DNA of 64,000 bases from Melioribacteraceae bacterium. Its GTDB lineage: Bacteria > Bacteroidota > Ignavibacteria > Ignavibacteriales > Melioribacteraceae. Shown one piece after another: positions 17,688-27,187 of this stretch. The translations under genes were made by a program, and so were the position numbers. How positions within the stretch are numbered: position 1 is the stretch's first letter; every line of letters starts with the position of its first letter. The stretch lies in the NCBI GenBank assembly GCA_021740785.1, contig JAIOZI010000011.1, positions 31,563 to 95,562 on the forward strand, in the 5' to 3' direction. The notes under the pieces are model-generated. The model saw only the letters and a program-made list of their open reading frames with translations, searched no databases and was not told the DNA's origin.

Positions 17688-19817
17688 ATGCCTGATATCA
17701 ATAGTATTGACCTAAATTTATCATTCAACCTCTGGTATTTTATTATTGGGATTGCTGCGATTATCACTTATACGATTTTTTCGTACCGGGTTACTATTCC
17801 CGTTATATCTAGATCACTGAAAATATTTTTAATTTTTACCCGGACTCTAGCTGTTTCGCTGATATTATTTTTGATTTTCGAACCGGTCGTGACTATTACA
17901 TCAGAAAAAATTGATTTACCTGTAAACATGGTCTTCGTTGACAACTCTAATTCCATAACAGCAAAAGACAGTATCGAAAGAATGAATGATAGGAATAATT
18001 TGCTTGACGAATTAAATTCTTCCGGAGTTAATAACAGGTATTTTGTTTTCGGCAATCGAATTGATTCTATTCAAAACAGAGATTTGGAAAATCTTGGAAC
18101 AACCGAACCTATTTCAAATTATCAATCGATTTTCGATTTTGTATCCGAAAGCAAATTGAACATTTCCTCAATCACAGTTATCGGCGACGGTATATTTAAT
18201 ACCGGAATTAACCCTTTGCATACAGCAGAAAAACTAGGCATCCCCGTTTATACTGTTGGTATTGGCGATACTGCGATTCGAAAAGATATCGGGATTAATA
18301 AAGCTATTTACAATCAGTACATGTACACAGGAAAGCCAGCTAAAATTACTGCAAGAATTTTTAATTACGGATTTGAAAATGAGCGAGTAAGAGTTTCTTT
18401 ATTTGTAGATAACCGGCTGAACAAACAATCCGATCTAACGCTAACTAACACCGGTTTGTCGGAAGTAGATTTTAATTTTATCCCGGATGAAAAAGGTGAA
18501 CGGAAGATTTCAATTCAAGTTTCTCAGATTGATGGTGAATCGACTTTTGAGAATAATTCAAAAATATTCTTTGTTGATGTCCTAGACAATAGGTTAAACG
18601 TTCTGGTAATTGGTACGCCCTCGCCTGATTTCTCATTTATTAAAAACAGCCTGGCAATTGATAAAGATATTGATGTGAATGCATTTGCACAAATTTCTGA
18701 GGATATTTTCACACCGGGCGATAATTACATGTCTCTAATTGACAGTGCGGATATTTTATTTCTTGTAGGATTTCCAAATTCCAACACACCGAATTCAATA
18801 ATTGAAAGAGTTAAATCGAAGATAAGTAATGCTGCTCCTTTTTTCATAATCACCGCTGACGGTATCGACCTAAACCTGCTTTCAAATTTTGAAAATTACC
18901 TCCCAATGAAAACCGGAATGATTGATTATGGTTTTACCGAGGTTCAGCCTTGGATGGATGATTTCGGTTCAACGATATTTAATTCCGGTTCGTTTGATGA
19001 AAGTGTAATTAAAAATTTGCCTCCGTTGCTCAAATCAAATTCCGAATTTATCCCAAAAGTTGAATCTGAAATTTGGATGAGAACTAAAATCAAAAATGTA
19101 AACTTTGAGGATCCGTTGATTTTGTCAAGAGCTGCCGGTAAATTCAGATCTGCTGCAGTTCTGGCTAAAAATATTTGGCGGTGGAAACTTGCGTATAACC
19201 CGGAAGGAGATAATGTTTATGATAATCTATTTTCATCCATAACAAAATGGTTGAATATAAAATCCGATCAGAAACAGGTAAACGCTGCCGCCACTAAAAG
19301 AATTTATACGCAAGGTGAAAACATTGAATTTACCGGTCAGGTTTATGATCAAACTTTTAACCCGGTAGATAATGCCGATATGGTAATTAAGATAAAGTCC
19401 GATGGCAACAGCTATAATGTACCAATGAATTCTATTGGGAATGGAAACTATGAAGGGAAACTAGATATTAATAAACCCGGTGACTATACATTTATTGCAG
19501 CAGCTGAATTGGATGGATTTCAGCTAGGAAAAGATAATGGTTCATTTACCATTACTGAAATTGATCTTGAGCAAACAGATTTAAGAATGAATAAAGATTT
19601 TTTACAGACACTCGCTAATGTAACTGCTGGAGATTTTTATTATATTAATTACTCTGATGATCTTATACCAAAATTAGAAAAGAGAATAAACCAGTCTGAA
19701 GTAATCAAAATAAATAAAAGTGAATTCGAAATACTCAATTCCGACTATATTTTAATAATCATAATTACTCTACTCGGAATCGAGTGGTTTTTACGTAAAA
19801 GAGCCGGCATGTTATAA
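17688..19817 (+). CDS. Membrane protein with von Willebrand A-like domain
   Basis: 709 residues. Two N-terminal membrane helices (about 14-30 and 41-60) lead into a VWA-like domain. VFVDNSNSI fits the DxSxS metal-site pattern and ITVIGDGIFNTG follows. After an Ig-like region comes a long beta-rich part with GPxxD-like text (VLVIGTPSPDFSFIKNSL), and a final helix near 685-703 before the RKRAGML tail. It resembles the large VWA-like membrane proteins found beside MoxR/DUF58 gene sets in Bacteroidota, but none of those partners is here. Function unknown. Confidence 0.7.
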   Translation: MPDINSIDLNLSFNLWYFIIGIAAIITYTIFSYRVTIPVISRSLKIFLIFTRTLAVSLILFLIFEPVVTITSEKIDLPVNMVFVDNSNSITAKDSIERMNDRNNLLDELNSSGVNNRYFVFGNRIDSIQNRDLENLGTTEPISNYQSIFDFVSESKLNISSITVIGDGIFNTGINPLHTAEKLGIPVYTVGIGDTAIRKDIGINKAIYNQYMYTGKPAKITARIFNYGFENERVRVSLFVDNRLNKQSDLTLTNTGLSEVDFNFIPDEKGERKISIQVSQIDGESTFENNSKIFFVDVLDNRLNVLVIGTPSPDFSFIKNSLAIDKDIDVNAFAQISEDIFTPGDNYMSLIDSADILFLVGFPNSNTPNSIIERVKSKISNAAPFFIITADGIDLNLLSNFENYLPMKTGMIDYGFTEVQPWMDDFGSTIFNSGSFDESVIKNLPPLLKSNSEFIPKVESEIWMRTKIKNVNFEDPLILSRAAGKFRSAAVLAKNIWRWKLAYNPEGDNVYDNLFSSITKWLNIKSDQKQVNAAATKRIYTQGENIEFTGQVYDQTFNPVDNADMVIKIKSDGNSYNVPMNSIGNGNYEGKLDINKPGDYTFIAAAELDGFQLGKDNGSFTITEIDLEQTDLRMNKDFLQTLANVTAGDFYYINYSDDLIPKLEKRINQSEVIKINKSEFEILNSDYILIIIITLLGIEWFLRKRAGML

Positions 19818-19838
19818 TTTAATTTTTGGAGATTTCTT

Positions 19839-20243
19839 ATGACATTTATTGAATGGACAGAAAATGAAAGCGTGAGAATAAAAGAGATTGATGTCCAGCA
19901 TAAAAATATTGCTGATATCATTAATCGACTTTACTTTACAATTGGAACGAATAGAACGAATGAAGCCATAAGCTTAATGAAAGAACTGATGGAAGAATTG
20001 GAAGTACACTTTGAAACAGAAGAAAGACTGATGAAAGAAAAGAAATATGTAAACTTCTTTTCTCATAAAATGGAACACGATAGATTACTAAAAAAAGTAT
20101 ACGATTTTTATGATCAAATGACCGGCAGCAAAGTAATGCTGAATCTTGAATTTGCCAAGTCACTTAAGAATTGGTTCTTTAATCACATCGAATTGAATGA
20201 CAAAAAATGCGGTGAGTATCTCTATTCGCACGGACTGAGATAG
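19839..20243 (+). CDS. Bacteriohemerythrin
   Basis: 134 residues with the full di-iron ligand set of hemerythrin: H21 (DVQH), H57 and E61 (HFETEE), H76 and H80 (HKMEH), H116 and D121 (HIELND). It binds O2 reversibly in the cytoplasm, as store, carrier or sensor. No other domain is attached. It starts 21 bases after the VWA-like gene with GGAG before the ATG. Together with the bd oxidase elsewhere in the window it fits low-oxygen life. Confidence 0.94.
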   Translation: MTFIEWTENESVRIKEIDVQHKNIADIINRLYFTIGTNRTNEAISLMKELMEELEVHFETEERLMKEKKYVNFFSHKMEHDRLLKKVYDFYDQMTGSKVMLNLEFAKSLKNWFFNHIELNDKKCGEYLYSHGLR

Positions 20244-20265
20244 TATAAATCAATCTGAGGGATTT

Positions 20266-20955
20266 ATCAGTAAACAACTATTAAAATCTTTTTCCGTTTT
20301 TTTTCTTCCGAGAATTTGTGTTGCGTGTGATTCGAAATTAAATATCACCGAACACATCATCTGCACAAAATGTAACGATGAGATTGAAACCGCACCAGCC
20401 GATCTGATAAACTCCGAATTTGAAAGAAAATTTAAGGTAGAGAAAATTGTAAGTGATTTTCGAAGTCTATACATTTTTCATAAAGAGGGCGTGCTTCAAA
20501 ATATTATTCATACTTTAAAGTACAATGGCAAATTTAAAGTGGGACTATATCTAGGCGGTTTGCTCTCACAAGAATTTTCCGATACGATTACTGAATGGAA
20601 GATCGACTATATCATTCCGGTTCCACTACATACATTGAAAAAGAGTGAGAGAGGATACAATCAATCATATTATATCTCGAAAGGTCTTTCTAAAAAAACA
20701 GGTATCCCGGTTGTTAAAAATTTATTAAGCAGAAATCGATATACATCTACTCAAACAACACTCAATAAACAAGATAGAAAATTAAACATTGAAGGAGCTT
20801 TCAGGGTAAAATCAAAAAGAAATTTGAAATCAAAAAACATATTAATCTTAGATGACGTTGTAACAACCGGGGCAACCACACTGGAATGTGCGCGTCAGAT
20901 TAAAAAACTCGGGGCAGATAAAATATTTGTAATATCAGTTGCTTTAGCCGAATAG
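20266..20955 (+). CDS. comF: ComF-family phosphoribosyltransferase-like protein, rare start codon
   Basis: About 229 residues. The C-terminal PRTase domain has the loop LDDVVTTGATTLE and the YNQS motif (RGYNQSYYISKGL). Upstream in the same frame lies the typical ComF zinc finger: CVAC then, 15 residues on, CTKC. No ATG, GTG or TTG exists in frame between the stop at 20236-20238 and GTG 20491, which would cut off the finger. The best start is ATC 20266, with TGAGGGA (20256-20262) about 5 bases before it. ComF acts in the cytoplasm in DNA uptake in competent bacteria; here the role is inferred. An undetected base change is the alternative. Confidence 0.85.
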   Translation: MSKQLLKSFSVFFLPRICVACDSKLNITEHIICTKCNDEIETAPADLINSEFERKFKVEKIVSDFRSLYIFHKEGVLQNIIHTLKYNGKFKVGLYLGGLLSQEFSDTITEWKIDYIIPVPLHTLKKSERGYNQSYYISKGLSKKTGIPVVKNLLSRNRYTSTQTTLNKQDRKLNIEGAFRVKSKRNLKSKNILILDDVVTTGATTLECARQIKKLGADKIFVISVALAE

Positions 20956-22584
20956 TTACATTCTTTCCGGTGCGGTTAATCCTAAAATTGTTAGTCCGTT
21001 TTTAATAACTATTTTAACAGCCTTTACTAATGCAATCCTAGCTTCAGCCAGTTCCTTTCCTGAACCTATAATTCGGCAGTCGGTATAAAATTTATGAAAT
21101 GCTGCGGCAAGTTCTTCAAGATAGTTTGCTAAACGCTGTGGTTCATATTGATCGATCGCAACATTTAATTCATCCTTAAATTGATGCATCTTTTTAATGA
21201 GATTCTGTTCGGAAGGATGAGTTAACAATTCCAGATTTTGAAAAGAACTCTTCAATCCTTCTTCTTCTGTCATTCGTAAAATAGAACAAATTCTTGCATG
21301 AGCATATTGAAGATAGAAAACCGGGTTTTCATCGGACTGTTTTCTTGCCAGGTCAATATCAAAATTCAAATGGCTGGAGATATTCCTCATAATAAAAAAG
21401 TACCTTACAACATCACTGCCAACCTTCTCAATTAATTCATCCAGAGTAATGAAGTTTGCTTTTCTTGTAGACATTTTAACAACTTCACCGTTTTCCAAAA
21501 CCGTAACAAATTGATGAATCAACACTTTCACTTTTTGCTCATCATAACCCAATGCCTTCACTCCTGCTAATACATCCGGATATGTTGCCGCATGATCAGA
21601 CCCGAATAAATCAACAATTATATCATATCCCCTTTCAAATTTCGTAAGATGATATGCAATATCCGGGAGCCTGTATGTCGGCTCCCCTGTCGATTTAACA
21701 ATTACTTTATCATTCTCTTGCTCAAGCTCACTGAGCCTGAACCATATTGCGTTATCTTTCTCATAAGAAAGATTTGATTCTTTTAACCTATTGAGAACAT
21801 CATCAATTTTTTTATCTTCATATAGTGTATGTTCGTTGAAGTAATTGTCAAATCTAATTCCAATTCCTTTCAATGTATTTTGAATTTCCGTAAAAATTTC
21901 TTTTTCTGCAAAATCTTTGAAAAATTCGATTGAGCTTTGTCCTGTATCAACAGATTTATTTTCAGCATATAATTTTTTTGCGATATCAATTAAATATTGA
22001 CCTTGATAATAATCTTCCGGGAAATCAATATCTTCACCCTTTAATTGTAGATAACGAAGCCGCAATGAATCGCCAAGAACCCGCATTTGACGACCCGCAT
22101 TATTAAAATAATATTCACGTTCAACATCGTAACCAGCCCATTCCAGAAGGTTTGCAACCGTATCACCAATAACTGCATTCCTACCATGACCAACTGTTAA
22201 AGGTCCGGTTGGATTTGCTGATACAAATTCAACTAATGCTTTTTTTCCCTTGAAGCGGTCGGATTTACCGAATGATTCATCTTCTTCATTAATTCTATTA
22301 ATTATATTTGCCAGGAATTCCGGTTTAAAAAGAAAATTAATAAAACCCGGTCCGGCAATTTCAATCTTATCGATAATATTTTTATCGACTTCAAAATTAT
22401 CAACAATTTCTTGGGCAATTTCTCTCGGATTTCTTTTAAGTTTTTTTGCCAGCAGCATTGCCGCATTCAAAGCTAGATCACCATGACTAGCAATATTCGG
22501 AACGGAAAATGTCAACTCTATTTCTTTCAGGTAAGGTAATTTTGAGGCAAGCTTATCAAATGAATTTTCTAAATACTCTTTCAA
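20956..22584 (-). CDS. argS: Arginyl-tRNA synthetase
   Basis: 542 residues, class I. N-terminal Add-1 domain, then the HIGH-like motif NPTGPLTVGHGRN, the catalytic core with YYFNNAGRQ, and KMSTR in place of KMSK, as in many ArgRS. The C-terminal anticodon domain includes LQYAHARICSI and ends GLTAPERM. It charges tRNA-Arg. TTG start with GGAG 7 bases upstream. Its stop abuts the comF stop (convergent, no gap). Confidence 0.97.
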   Translation of the reverse strand: MKEYLENSFDKLASKLPYLKEIELTFSVPNIASHGDLALNAAMLLAKKLKRNPREIAQEIVDNFEVDKNIIDKIEIAGPGFINFLFKPEFLANIINRINEEDESFGKSDRFKGKKALVEFVSANPTGPLTVGHGRNAVIGDTVANLLEWAGYDVEREYYFNNAGRQMRVLGDSLRLRYLQLKGEDIDFPEDYYQGQYLIDIAKKLYAENKSVDTGQSSIEFFKDFAEKEIFTEIQNTLKGIGIRFDNYFNEHTLYEDKKIDDVLNRLKESNLSYEKDNAIWFRLSELEQENDKVIVKSTGEPTYRLPDIAYHLTKFERGYDIIVDLFGSDHAATYPDVLAGVKALGYDEQKVKVLIHQFVTVLENGEVVKMSTRKANFITLDELIEKVGSDVVRYFFIMRNISSHLNFDIDLARKQSDENPVFYLQYAHARICSILRMTEEEGLKSSFQNLELLTHPSEQNLIKKMHQFKDELNVAIDQYEPQRLANYLEELAAAFHKFYTDCRIIGSGKELAEARIALVKAVKIVIKNGLTILGLTAPERM

Positions 22585-22608
22585 TCTTTGTCTCCGTAAA
22601 TTATTCTG

Positions 22609-22959
22609 TTATTCATCATCTTTTACTTCTGTAATTGTAGCATCGCCCCAAAGCTTTTCGAGGTTATAATACATCCTGGATTCATTTCTGAATATATGCA
22701 CAACTACATCGAAGTAATCCATTAGTACCCAATTATTTGTTTCGGTACCTTCTTTGTGATAACACTTAATTCCTTCATCTCTCAATTTTTTATCCACTTC
22801 GTCAGAAATTGCTTTCACCTGTGTGTTTGAATCGGCAGAACAAATCACAAAATAGTCGGCGAGAGTTGTAAGTTTTCTCAGTCCTAAGATTTTAATATCA
22901 TAACCTTTTTTTGATAAAATTAATTGAGAGATTTTTTCTGCAAGTTCAATAGCTTCCAT
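22609..22959 (-). CDS. rsfS: Ribosomal silencing factor RsfS
   Basis: 116 residues of the Iojap/RsfS family: LADYFVICSADSNTQVKAISDEV, then NNWVLMDYFDVVVHIFRNESRMYYNLEKLWGDA. It binds L14 and blocks subunit joining during starvation. It overlaps the upstream LytR_C-domain gene by one base and lies 24 bases before argS, so the three form an operon. Confidence 0.96.
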   Translation of the reverse strand: MEAIELAEKISQLILSKKGYDIKILGLRKLTTLADYFVICSADSNTQVKAISDEVDKKLRDEGIKCYHKEGTETNNWVLMDYFDVVVHIFRNESRMYYNLEKLWGDATITEVKDDE

Positions 22960-23453
22960 TATCTTCCTGTTTTTAATGGTTGTAATTTGTGATAATCTTT
23001 ACCGATAATAATCGAAACATCTAAGAAATAATCATCATTCAATTGTTCAACAACATTCGTGTGCTTAACACCAAGTAAATCGGCAATTTTAATTGCATTT
23101 GCTTTTCTATCAATTCTATCGATTACAATTGTTTCATCAATATTAAATGAAGAATAATTATCGGATTTTACAACATCTACTTTATTGGATCGAAGATAGT
23201 CGGTAAATCTATCGGCAACACCTGAAACTCCGCAGCCGTTCAAAACTTCCACTTGAATAATTTCCGAAGCCGCCCCATAATTATTGTTAATAACTACCTC
23301 TTCACTTTTACCGCTTAACTTTATAAAAATCGAATACGTCATGTAGATAATTACCGCAGCAAGAATAAAGATTAGGATGTTGTAAAAGATATTTGCTGTG
23401 GAGGCTTTTATACTTTCGTCAGGATTATTTTTCTTAACTTTCTTTGTACTCAA
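22959..23453 (-). CDS. Membrane-anchored LytR C-terminal-domain protein
   Basis: 164 residues. A basic N-terminus, one membrane helix (about 22-42), and a LytR_C domain from about 66 (IIQVEVLNGCGVSGVADRFTDYLRSN...). Orientation should place the domain in the periplasm. The LytR catalytic domain is absent. Stand-alone LytR_C proteins beside rsfS are common in several phyla; their role, perhaps in envelope assembly, is not known. TTG start chosen; no Shine-Dalgarno is clear. Confidence 0.8.
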   Translation of the reverse strand: MSTKKVKKNNPDESIKASTANIFYNILIFILAAVIIYMTYSIFIKLSGKSEEVVINNNYGAASEIIQVEVLNGCGVSGVADRFTDYLRSNKVDVVKSDNYSSFNIDETIVIDRIDRKANAIKIADLLGVKHTNVVEQLNDDYFLDVSIIIGKDYHKLQPLKTGR

Positions 23454-23479
23454 TGATTCGCATGTATTTAAATAAAAAA

Positions 23480-23503
23480 ATAACCGAGTGAAAACCCGGT
23501 TAT
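23480..23503 (-). terminator. Rho-independent terminator after the 23.5-24.0 kb gene
   Basis: ATAACCG / CGGTTAT arms (23480-23486, 23497-23503). Read on the minus strand they are followed by seven T. Confidence 0.8.
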
Positions 23504-23525
23504 CAAAATTAATAAAAATTAGGAA

Positions 23526-24026
23526 TTATTTCTGCCAGGGTGTATCCTCAAATAGGAAGTTGCTTCCTCTGGATGAATAATCATACATTCCGAAAGGAGA
23601 ATAACCTCCCGGAACCTGTCTGAATTGTAAAATCAAATTCCAATTTTCTGCCGGTTTATAATTTATTTGCGCGCGGCTTAAGTAAAATCCATTTATCTGA
23701 TCTGAAAATTCCCTTCCGAATGAACTATACGGTGAGTTAACCAGACTCGCATCCACTTCAACATTCAACTTATCCGAAATTTTGTAAGCCATACTGTTAG
23801 TATAAGTTCCCAGCGCAATTCCATTACCGCCGAATGATGAATAAGACATTCCCACGGAATGATGCATACTGAAGTTCTGCGGATTGAAAAAACCGAATAT
23901 TGAGCTGTTTGGTGTTGAGGATAAAATACCGCTTTTTATATCAACTTTTTTGTTGTAATCCTCTTTAAACTGACCGTTTACCGTAACGAATGAGATAATA
24001 AATATTACTAACAATAATTTTTTCAT
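23526..24026 (-). CDS. Small predicted secreted protein, hypothetical
   Basis: 166 residues. Signal peptide MKKLLLVIFIISFVTVNG then QFKEDY. It contains NPQNFSMHHSVGMSYSSFGGNGIALGTYTNSMAYKISDKLNVEV, a pattern like one end of an outer-membrane barrel, and ends without an aromatic strand. No family is recognised. It stands alone between two intergenic gaps, with its own terminator. Confidence 0.6.
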   Translation of the reverse strand: MKKLLLVIFIISFVTVNGQFKEDYNKKVDIKSGILSSTPNSSIFGFFNPQNFSMHHSVGMSYSSFGGNGIALGTYTNSMAYKISDKLNVEVDASLVNSPYSSFGREFSDQINGFYLSRAQINYKPAENWNLILQFRQVPGGYSPFGMYDYSSRGSNFLFEDTPWQK

Positions 24027-24108
24027 AATCGCTTTTTGTGCTTTTTTTATAATCAGATAAATAATACACTTTTTATGATAATTTTACAAGTACAATCCGA
24101 ATAAGTTT

Positions 24109-24567
24109 CTACCTGATTCGTGCGATCATCTCTATTTCAACAGCAGAATCTATCGGCAGTTCGCTTACTCCAACTGCACTTCTAACGTGTTTGCCTGCTT
24201 CGCCAAAAACTTCAACTAAAAACTCCGAAGCGCCATTCGCTACTTTAGGCTGATCAGTAAATCCTTCCGCACTATTTACAAAAACGGTTACTTTTACTAT
24301 CCTCTGAATCTTATCGAGATCACCAATGACAGATTTAACTACACTTAGACAATTGATTACACACAATTCAGCCGCAGATATTCCTTCTTCCAAAGTTAAA
24401 TCTTTTCCAACTTTCCCTTTGTACTTCAGCGTTCCGTTAAGCATTGCAATTTGACCTGCAGTATAAACCAATTTTCCTTCAATTGTTGCAGGGATATAAG
24501 CTGCTAATGGTTTAGGAGCTTCTGGTATTTCACGTCCAAGTTGATTAATTTTGTCTTCGATTTTCAT
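24109..24567 (-). CDS. RidA/YjgF-family protein
   Basis: 152 residues of the YjgF fold with an N-terminal extension as in the Atu1372-like subgroup: [29 protein letters not shown], then a C-terminal [23 protein letters not shown]. The arginine of [10 protein letters not shown] corresponds to the active-site arginine of RidA deaminases that clear 2-aminoacrylate-type enamines, but this subgroup's substrate is uncertain. Transcribed divergently from mazG. Confidence 0.88.
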   Translation of the reverse strand: MKIEDKINQLGREIPEAPKPLAAYIPATIEGKLVYTAGQIAMLNGTLKYKGKVGKDLTLEEGISAAELCVINCLSVVKSVIGDLDKIQRIVKVTVFVNSAEGFTDQPKVANGASEFLVEVFGEAGKHVRSAVGVSELPIDSAVEIEMIARIR

Positions 24568-24642
24568 TTAAGTACCTTAAATATAGTTTACAAATTAAGC
24601 AGATCAATAAAACAAAAATACCAAATAAAAGATTGGAATGAG

Positions 24643-25404
24643 ATGAGCGGAGAAAAATTTTCGAAATTGATGGAAATAATGAGACGGCTGCGAGAAGAAT
24701 GCCCATGGGATAAAGAACAAACCCACGATTCAATAAAAGCTGCTACTTTGGAAGAGGCTTATGAAGTAGTTGAAGCAATTGATGAAAATGATTATGACGA
24801 ATTAAAAGGTGAACTCGGTGATTTACTGCTTCATATTGTATTTCACTCTACAATAGCTGAAGACAACAAGACTTTTACTATTGATGATGTAATTGACTCA
24901 ATAACCGATAAACTGATTAGACGCCATCCTCATGTATTTGGTGACGTTAAAGTTAACGGCTCAGAAGATATTGTGAGGAATTGGGAATCAATTAAACTTT
25001 CTGAGGGAAGGAAGTCTTTGATGGAAGGTGTACCTAAAGCATTATCCGGGCTGCATCGTGCACACCGTCTGCAGGAAAAAGCATCAAAGGTAGGATTTGA
25101 TTGGGAAAAGAAGGAAGACGTATGGGAAAAAGTGCTTGAAGAAATTAAGGAAATGCATGAGATGGAGGCTTCCGGTAATAAAGAAAAACTGGAAGATGAA
25201 CTTGGAGATGTTTTTTTCTCACTTATAAATTATTCTCGTTTTCTTGGAATTAATCCAGAAAATGCCTTGCGTAAGACAAATGAAAAATTTATAAAACGAT
25301 TCCAATACATTGAACAAAAACTAATAGAAAACGGAATTGATATTACGAAGACAACATTAACCGAGATGGATAAATACTGGGAAGAGAGCAAACAAGTTCT
25401 TTAA
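24643..25404 (+). CDS. mazG: Nucleoside triphosphate pyrophosphohydrolase MazG
   Basis: 253 residues with two MazG repeats. Repeat 1 has CPWDKEQTHDSI, EEAYEVVEAID and GDLLLHIVFHS; repeat 2 has EEIKEM and DELGDVFFSLINYSR. The ExxE...ExxD acidic residues bind Mg. It hydrolyses NTPs to NMP and PPi (house-cleaning). ATG 24643 is chosen; the open frame extends upstream to 24541 but that part overlaps the RidA gene. Its stop overlaps the end of the PhoH-like gene by 4 bases, convergent. Confidence 0.95.
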   Translation: MSGEKFSKLMEIMRRLREECPWDKEQTHDSIKAATLEEAYEVVEAIDENDYDELKGELGDLLLHIVFHSTIAEDNKTFTIDDVIDSITDKLIRRHPHVFGDVKVNGSEDIVRNWESIKLSEGRKSLMEGVPKALSGLHRAHRLQEKASKVGFDWEKKEDVWEKVLEEIKEMHEMEASGNKEKLEDELGDVFFSLINYSRFLGINPENALRKTNEKFIKRFQYIEQKLIENGIDITKTTLTEMDKYWEESKQVL

Positions 25405-26381
25405 GTCTCTCCACCGTTATCACCATTCTGGAATTTTTCGTATGCATCAATTATATCTTTTACAAGTTTATGCCTAACTACGTCATCACGGTCAAAATAA
25501 ACGAATCCAACCCCGTCAACATTTTTTAGAATTTCCCGGGCTTGAATCAACCCGCTTTTAGTGTTACGTGGCAAATCAATTTGAGTTATATCACCTGTTA
25601 TTACGGATTTGGAATTTGGACCCAGCCGCGTTAGAAACATCTTCATCTGAAGCGCAGTTGCATTCTGGGCTTCATCAAGAATAACATATGCATTGTTCAA
25701 TGTTCGTCCCCGCATATAAGCCAGAGGAACAATTTCAATTACACCTTTTTCGATATGTGAACGCAACTGATCACTCGGAAGCATTTCCTGTAATGCATCG
25801 TACAGGGGACGGAGATACGGATCGATTTTCTCGCGGAAGTCCCCAGGTAAAAATCCTAAACTCTCTCCTGCTTCTACTGCAGGGCGGGCTAAAATAATTT
25901 TTCTAACAAGTCCTTTTTTTAATGCGGAAACAGCAAAAGCAACGGCGAGAAAAGTTTTTCCGGTGCCTGCAGGACCTATGGCAAAACAGATATCATTTCT
26001 CTGAGCAATTTCCAAATATTTAATCTGGGTCGGTGTTTTCGCTTTAATAACATCTTTCTTTGTATAAAGCACAATATTATCTAATTCTTTTTCAGGAATT
26101 ATATCGGTGCCATGAATGGCTAAGTCAATAATTGTTGAGACATCGCCTGAATTTAATTTACCGCTTGTGTTCAGAACATACATCATTTCCTTTATCACTT
26201 TCTCAACAACTGCAACTTCCTCGTTAACGCCTTTAATATAAACGACATCACCGCGCACTGTTATTGAAGTGCTAAAACTTTCTTCGAGTGGTTTTAAATT
26301 GACATCATTAAAACCGAGAAATGATAATAAATCAACACCATCCAACTTAATAATTTTTTCTACTTGCGTAATTACCTCCAA
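25401..26381 (-). CDS. PhoH-family ATPase, start codon uncertain
   Basis: About 320 residues. The Walker A motif GPAGTGKT and Walker B ILDEAQNA lie in a PhoH domain with RPAVEAGESLGFLPGDFREKIDPYLRP and GDITQIDLP. An N-terminal KH-like region precedes it. These are cytoplasmic ATPases or RNA helicase-like proteins, often near ybeY, which is not here. The furthest start, TTG 26381, lies inside the GGAGG itself (26379-26375), so it is an unlikely initiator. In-frame codons at ribosomal spacing are ATT 26372 and ACG 26369. The next TTG is far downstream. Confidence 0.9.
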   Translation of the reverse strand: MEVITQVEKIIKLDGVDLLSFLGFNDVNLKPLEESFSTSITVRGDVVYIKGVNEEVAVVEKVIKEMMYVLNTSGKLNSGDVSTIIDLAIHGTDIIPEKELDNIVLYTKKDVIKAKTPTQIKYLEIAQRNDICFAIGPAGTGKTFLAVAFAVSALKKGLVRKIILARPAVEAGESLGFLPGDFREKIDPYLRPLYDALQEMLPSDQLRSHIEKGVIEIVPLAYMRGRTLNNAYVILDEAQNATALQMKMFLTRLGPNSKSVITGDITQIDLPRNTKSGLIQAREILKNVDGVGFVYFDRDDVVRHKLVKDIIDAYEKFQNGDNGGET

Positions 26382-26394
26382 AAATAAAAAGAAA

Positions 26395-26426
26395 GAGCCC
26401 TAAACCGTAATAACGGAAAAGGGCTC
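26395..26426 (-). terminator. Rho-independent terminator after the LysM gene
   Basis: GAGCCC (26395-26400) pairs with GGGCTC (26421-26426), and an inner CCGT/ACGG pair extends the stem. On the minus strand a T-rich run (TTTCTTTTT) follows. It separates the LysM gene from the PhoH-like gene. Confidence 0.88.
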
Positions 26427-26472
26427 AAAATTTAATTTACTAATAAGAATAAAGCAAGACTGATAAAACGAA

Positions 26473-27156
26473 TTATTGTTTTGGACCAGCTTTGTAATTT
26501 TTCATTGCTTTATCATATTTAGCTTTTTCTTCTTCGGTTAAATTAGGAATCTTGAAAATTTGTTTTGGATAAATCAAATCCGGGTTTTTAATTTGATCTC
26601 TGTTTGCATTGTAAATTTTTGGCCATGCAAATGGATTTGCATAATGCTCTTTTTTCTTAGCAATGTTCCACAGGCAGTCACCCTTTACAACTGTATAAAG
26701 AATTTCAGTCGGTTTTTCCTGCCATGCATCTAATTTTCTTTGAAGTTGATTATGAACTTTATCAAAAAATTCAGGTAATGCGCTAATTTTATTCGCTTTT
26801 AACTGATCCAATTCAGCTTGTCGATCATCTTTAGGTGAAACGCGATTATCGATTTTGCTGCTTAGTTCGTCAACTTTTTTTCTAAAATTCATGATATCAG
26901 CTTTAGTTGCACCAACCATTGCGTATAATTCATCCATACATTCTTCATATGTCTGAAGTTCGGCATTGGTTTTTCTCAAATTTTCTACATCACTTTTTAA
27001 CTGATCTAATTCAGTACTCAGAGAAGCTTTCTTTTCTGTTAATTGGTTAATTTGCTTCTGCCATTCTTCTTCCGTTAATTCTTCCTGCGCGAAAATACTA
27101 ACTGAGAAGAGTAAAAGCAGTGTAAGCAATCCAGCAAAATATTTATTGAATTTCAT
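26473..27156 (-). CDS. Secreted coiled-coil LysM protein
   Basis: 227 residues. Signal peptide ending SIFAQ (about 24), a long charged coiled coil (about 28-110), a linker, then one LysM domain near 158-210 (YTVVKGDCLWNIAKK...NPDLIYPKQIFKIP). LysM binds peptidoglycan, so the protein probably bridges the wall to another envelope component. It lies 31 bases downstream of a coiled-coil lipoprotein and is likely co-transcribed with it. Confidence 0.85.
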   Translation of the reverse strand: MKFNKYFAGLLTLLLLFSVSIFAQEELTEEEWQKQINQLTEKKASLSTELDQLKSDVENLRKTNAELQTYEECMDELYAMVGATKADIMNFRKKVDELSSKIDNRVSPKDDRQAELDQLKANKISALPEFFDKVHNQLQRKLDAWQEKPTEILYTVVKGDCLWNIAKKKEHYANPFAWPKIYNANRDQIKNPDLIYPKQIFKIPNLTEEEKAKYDKAMKNYKAGPKQ

Positions 27157-27187
27157 TGAAATCCTCCATTAAATTTAATTAAACTTT

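Noticed and set aside
24541..24642. N-terminal extension of MazG
   Set aside because: It overlaps the start of the divergent RidA gene and encodes no MazG-like residues; ATG 24643 fits the family.
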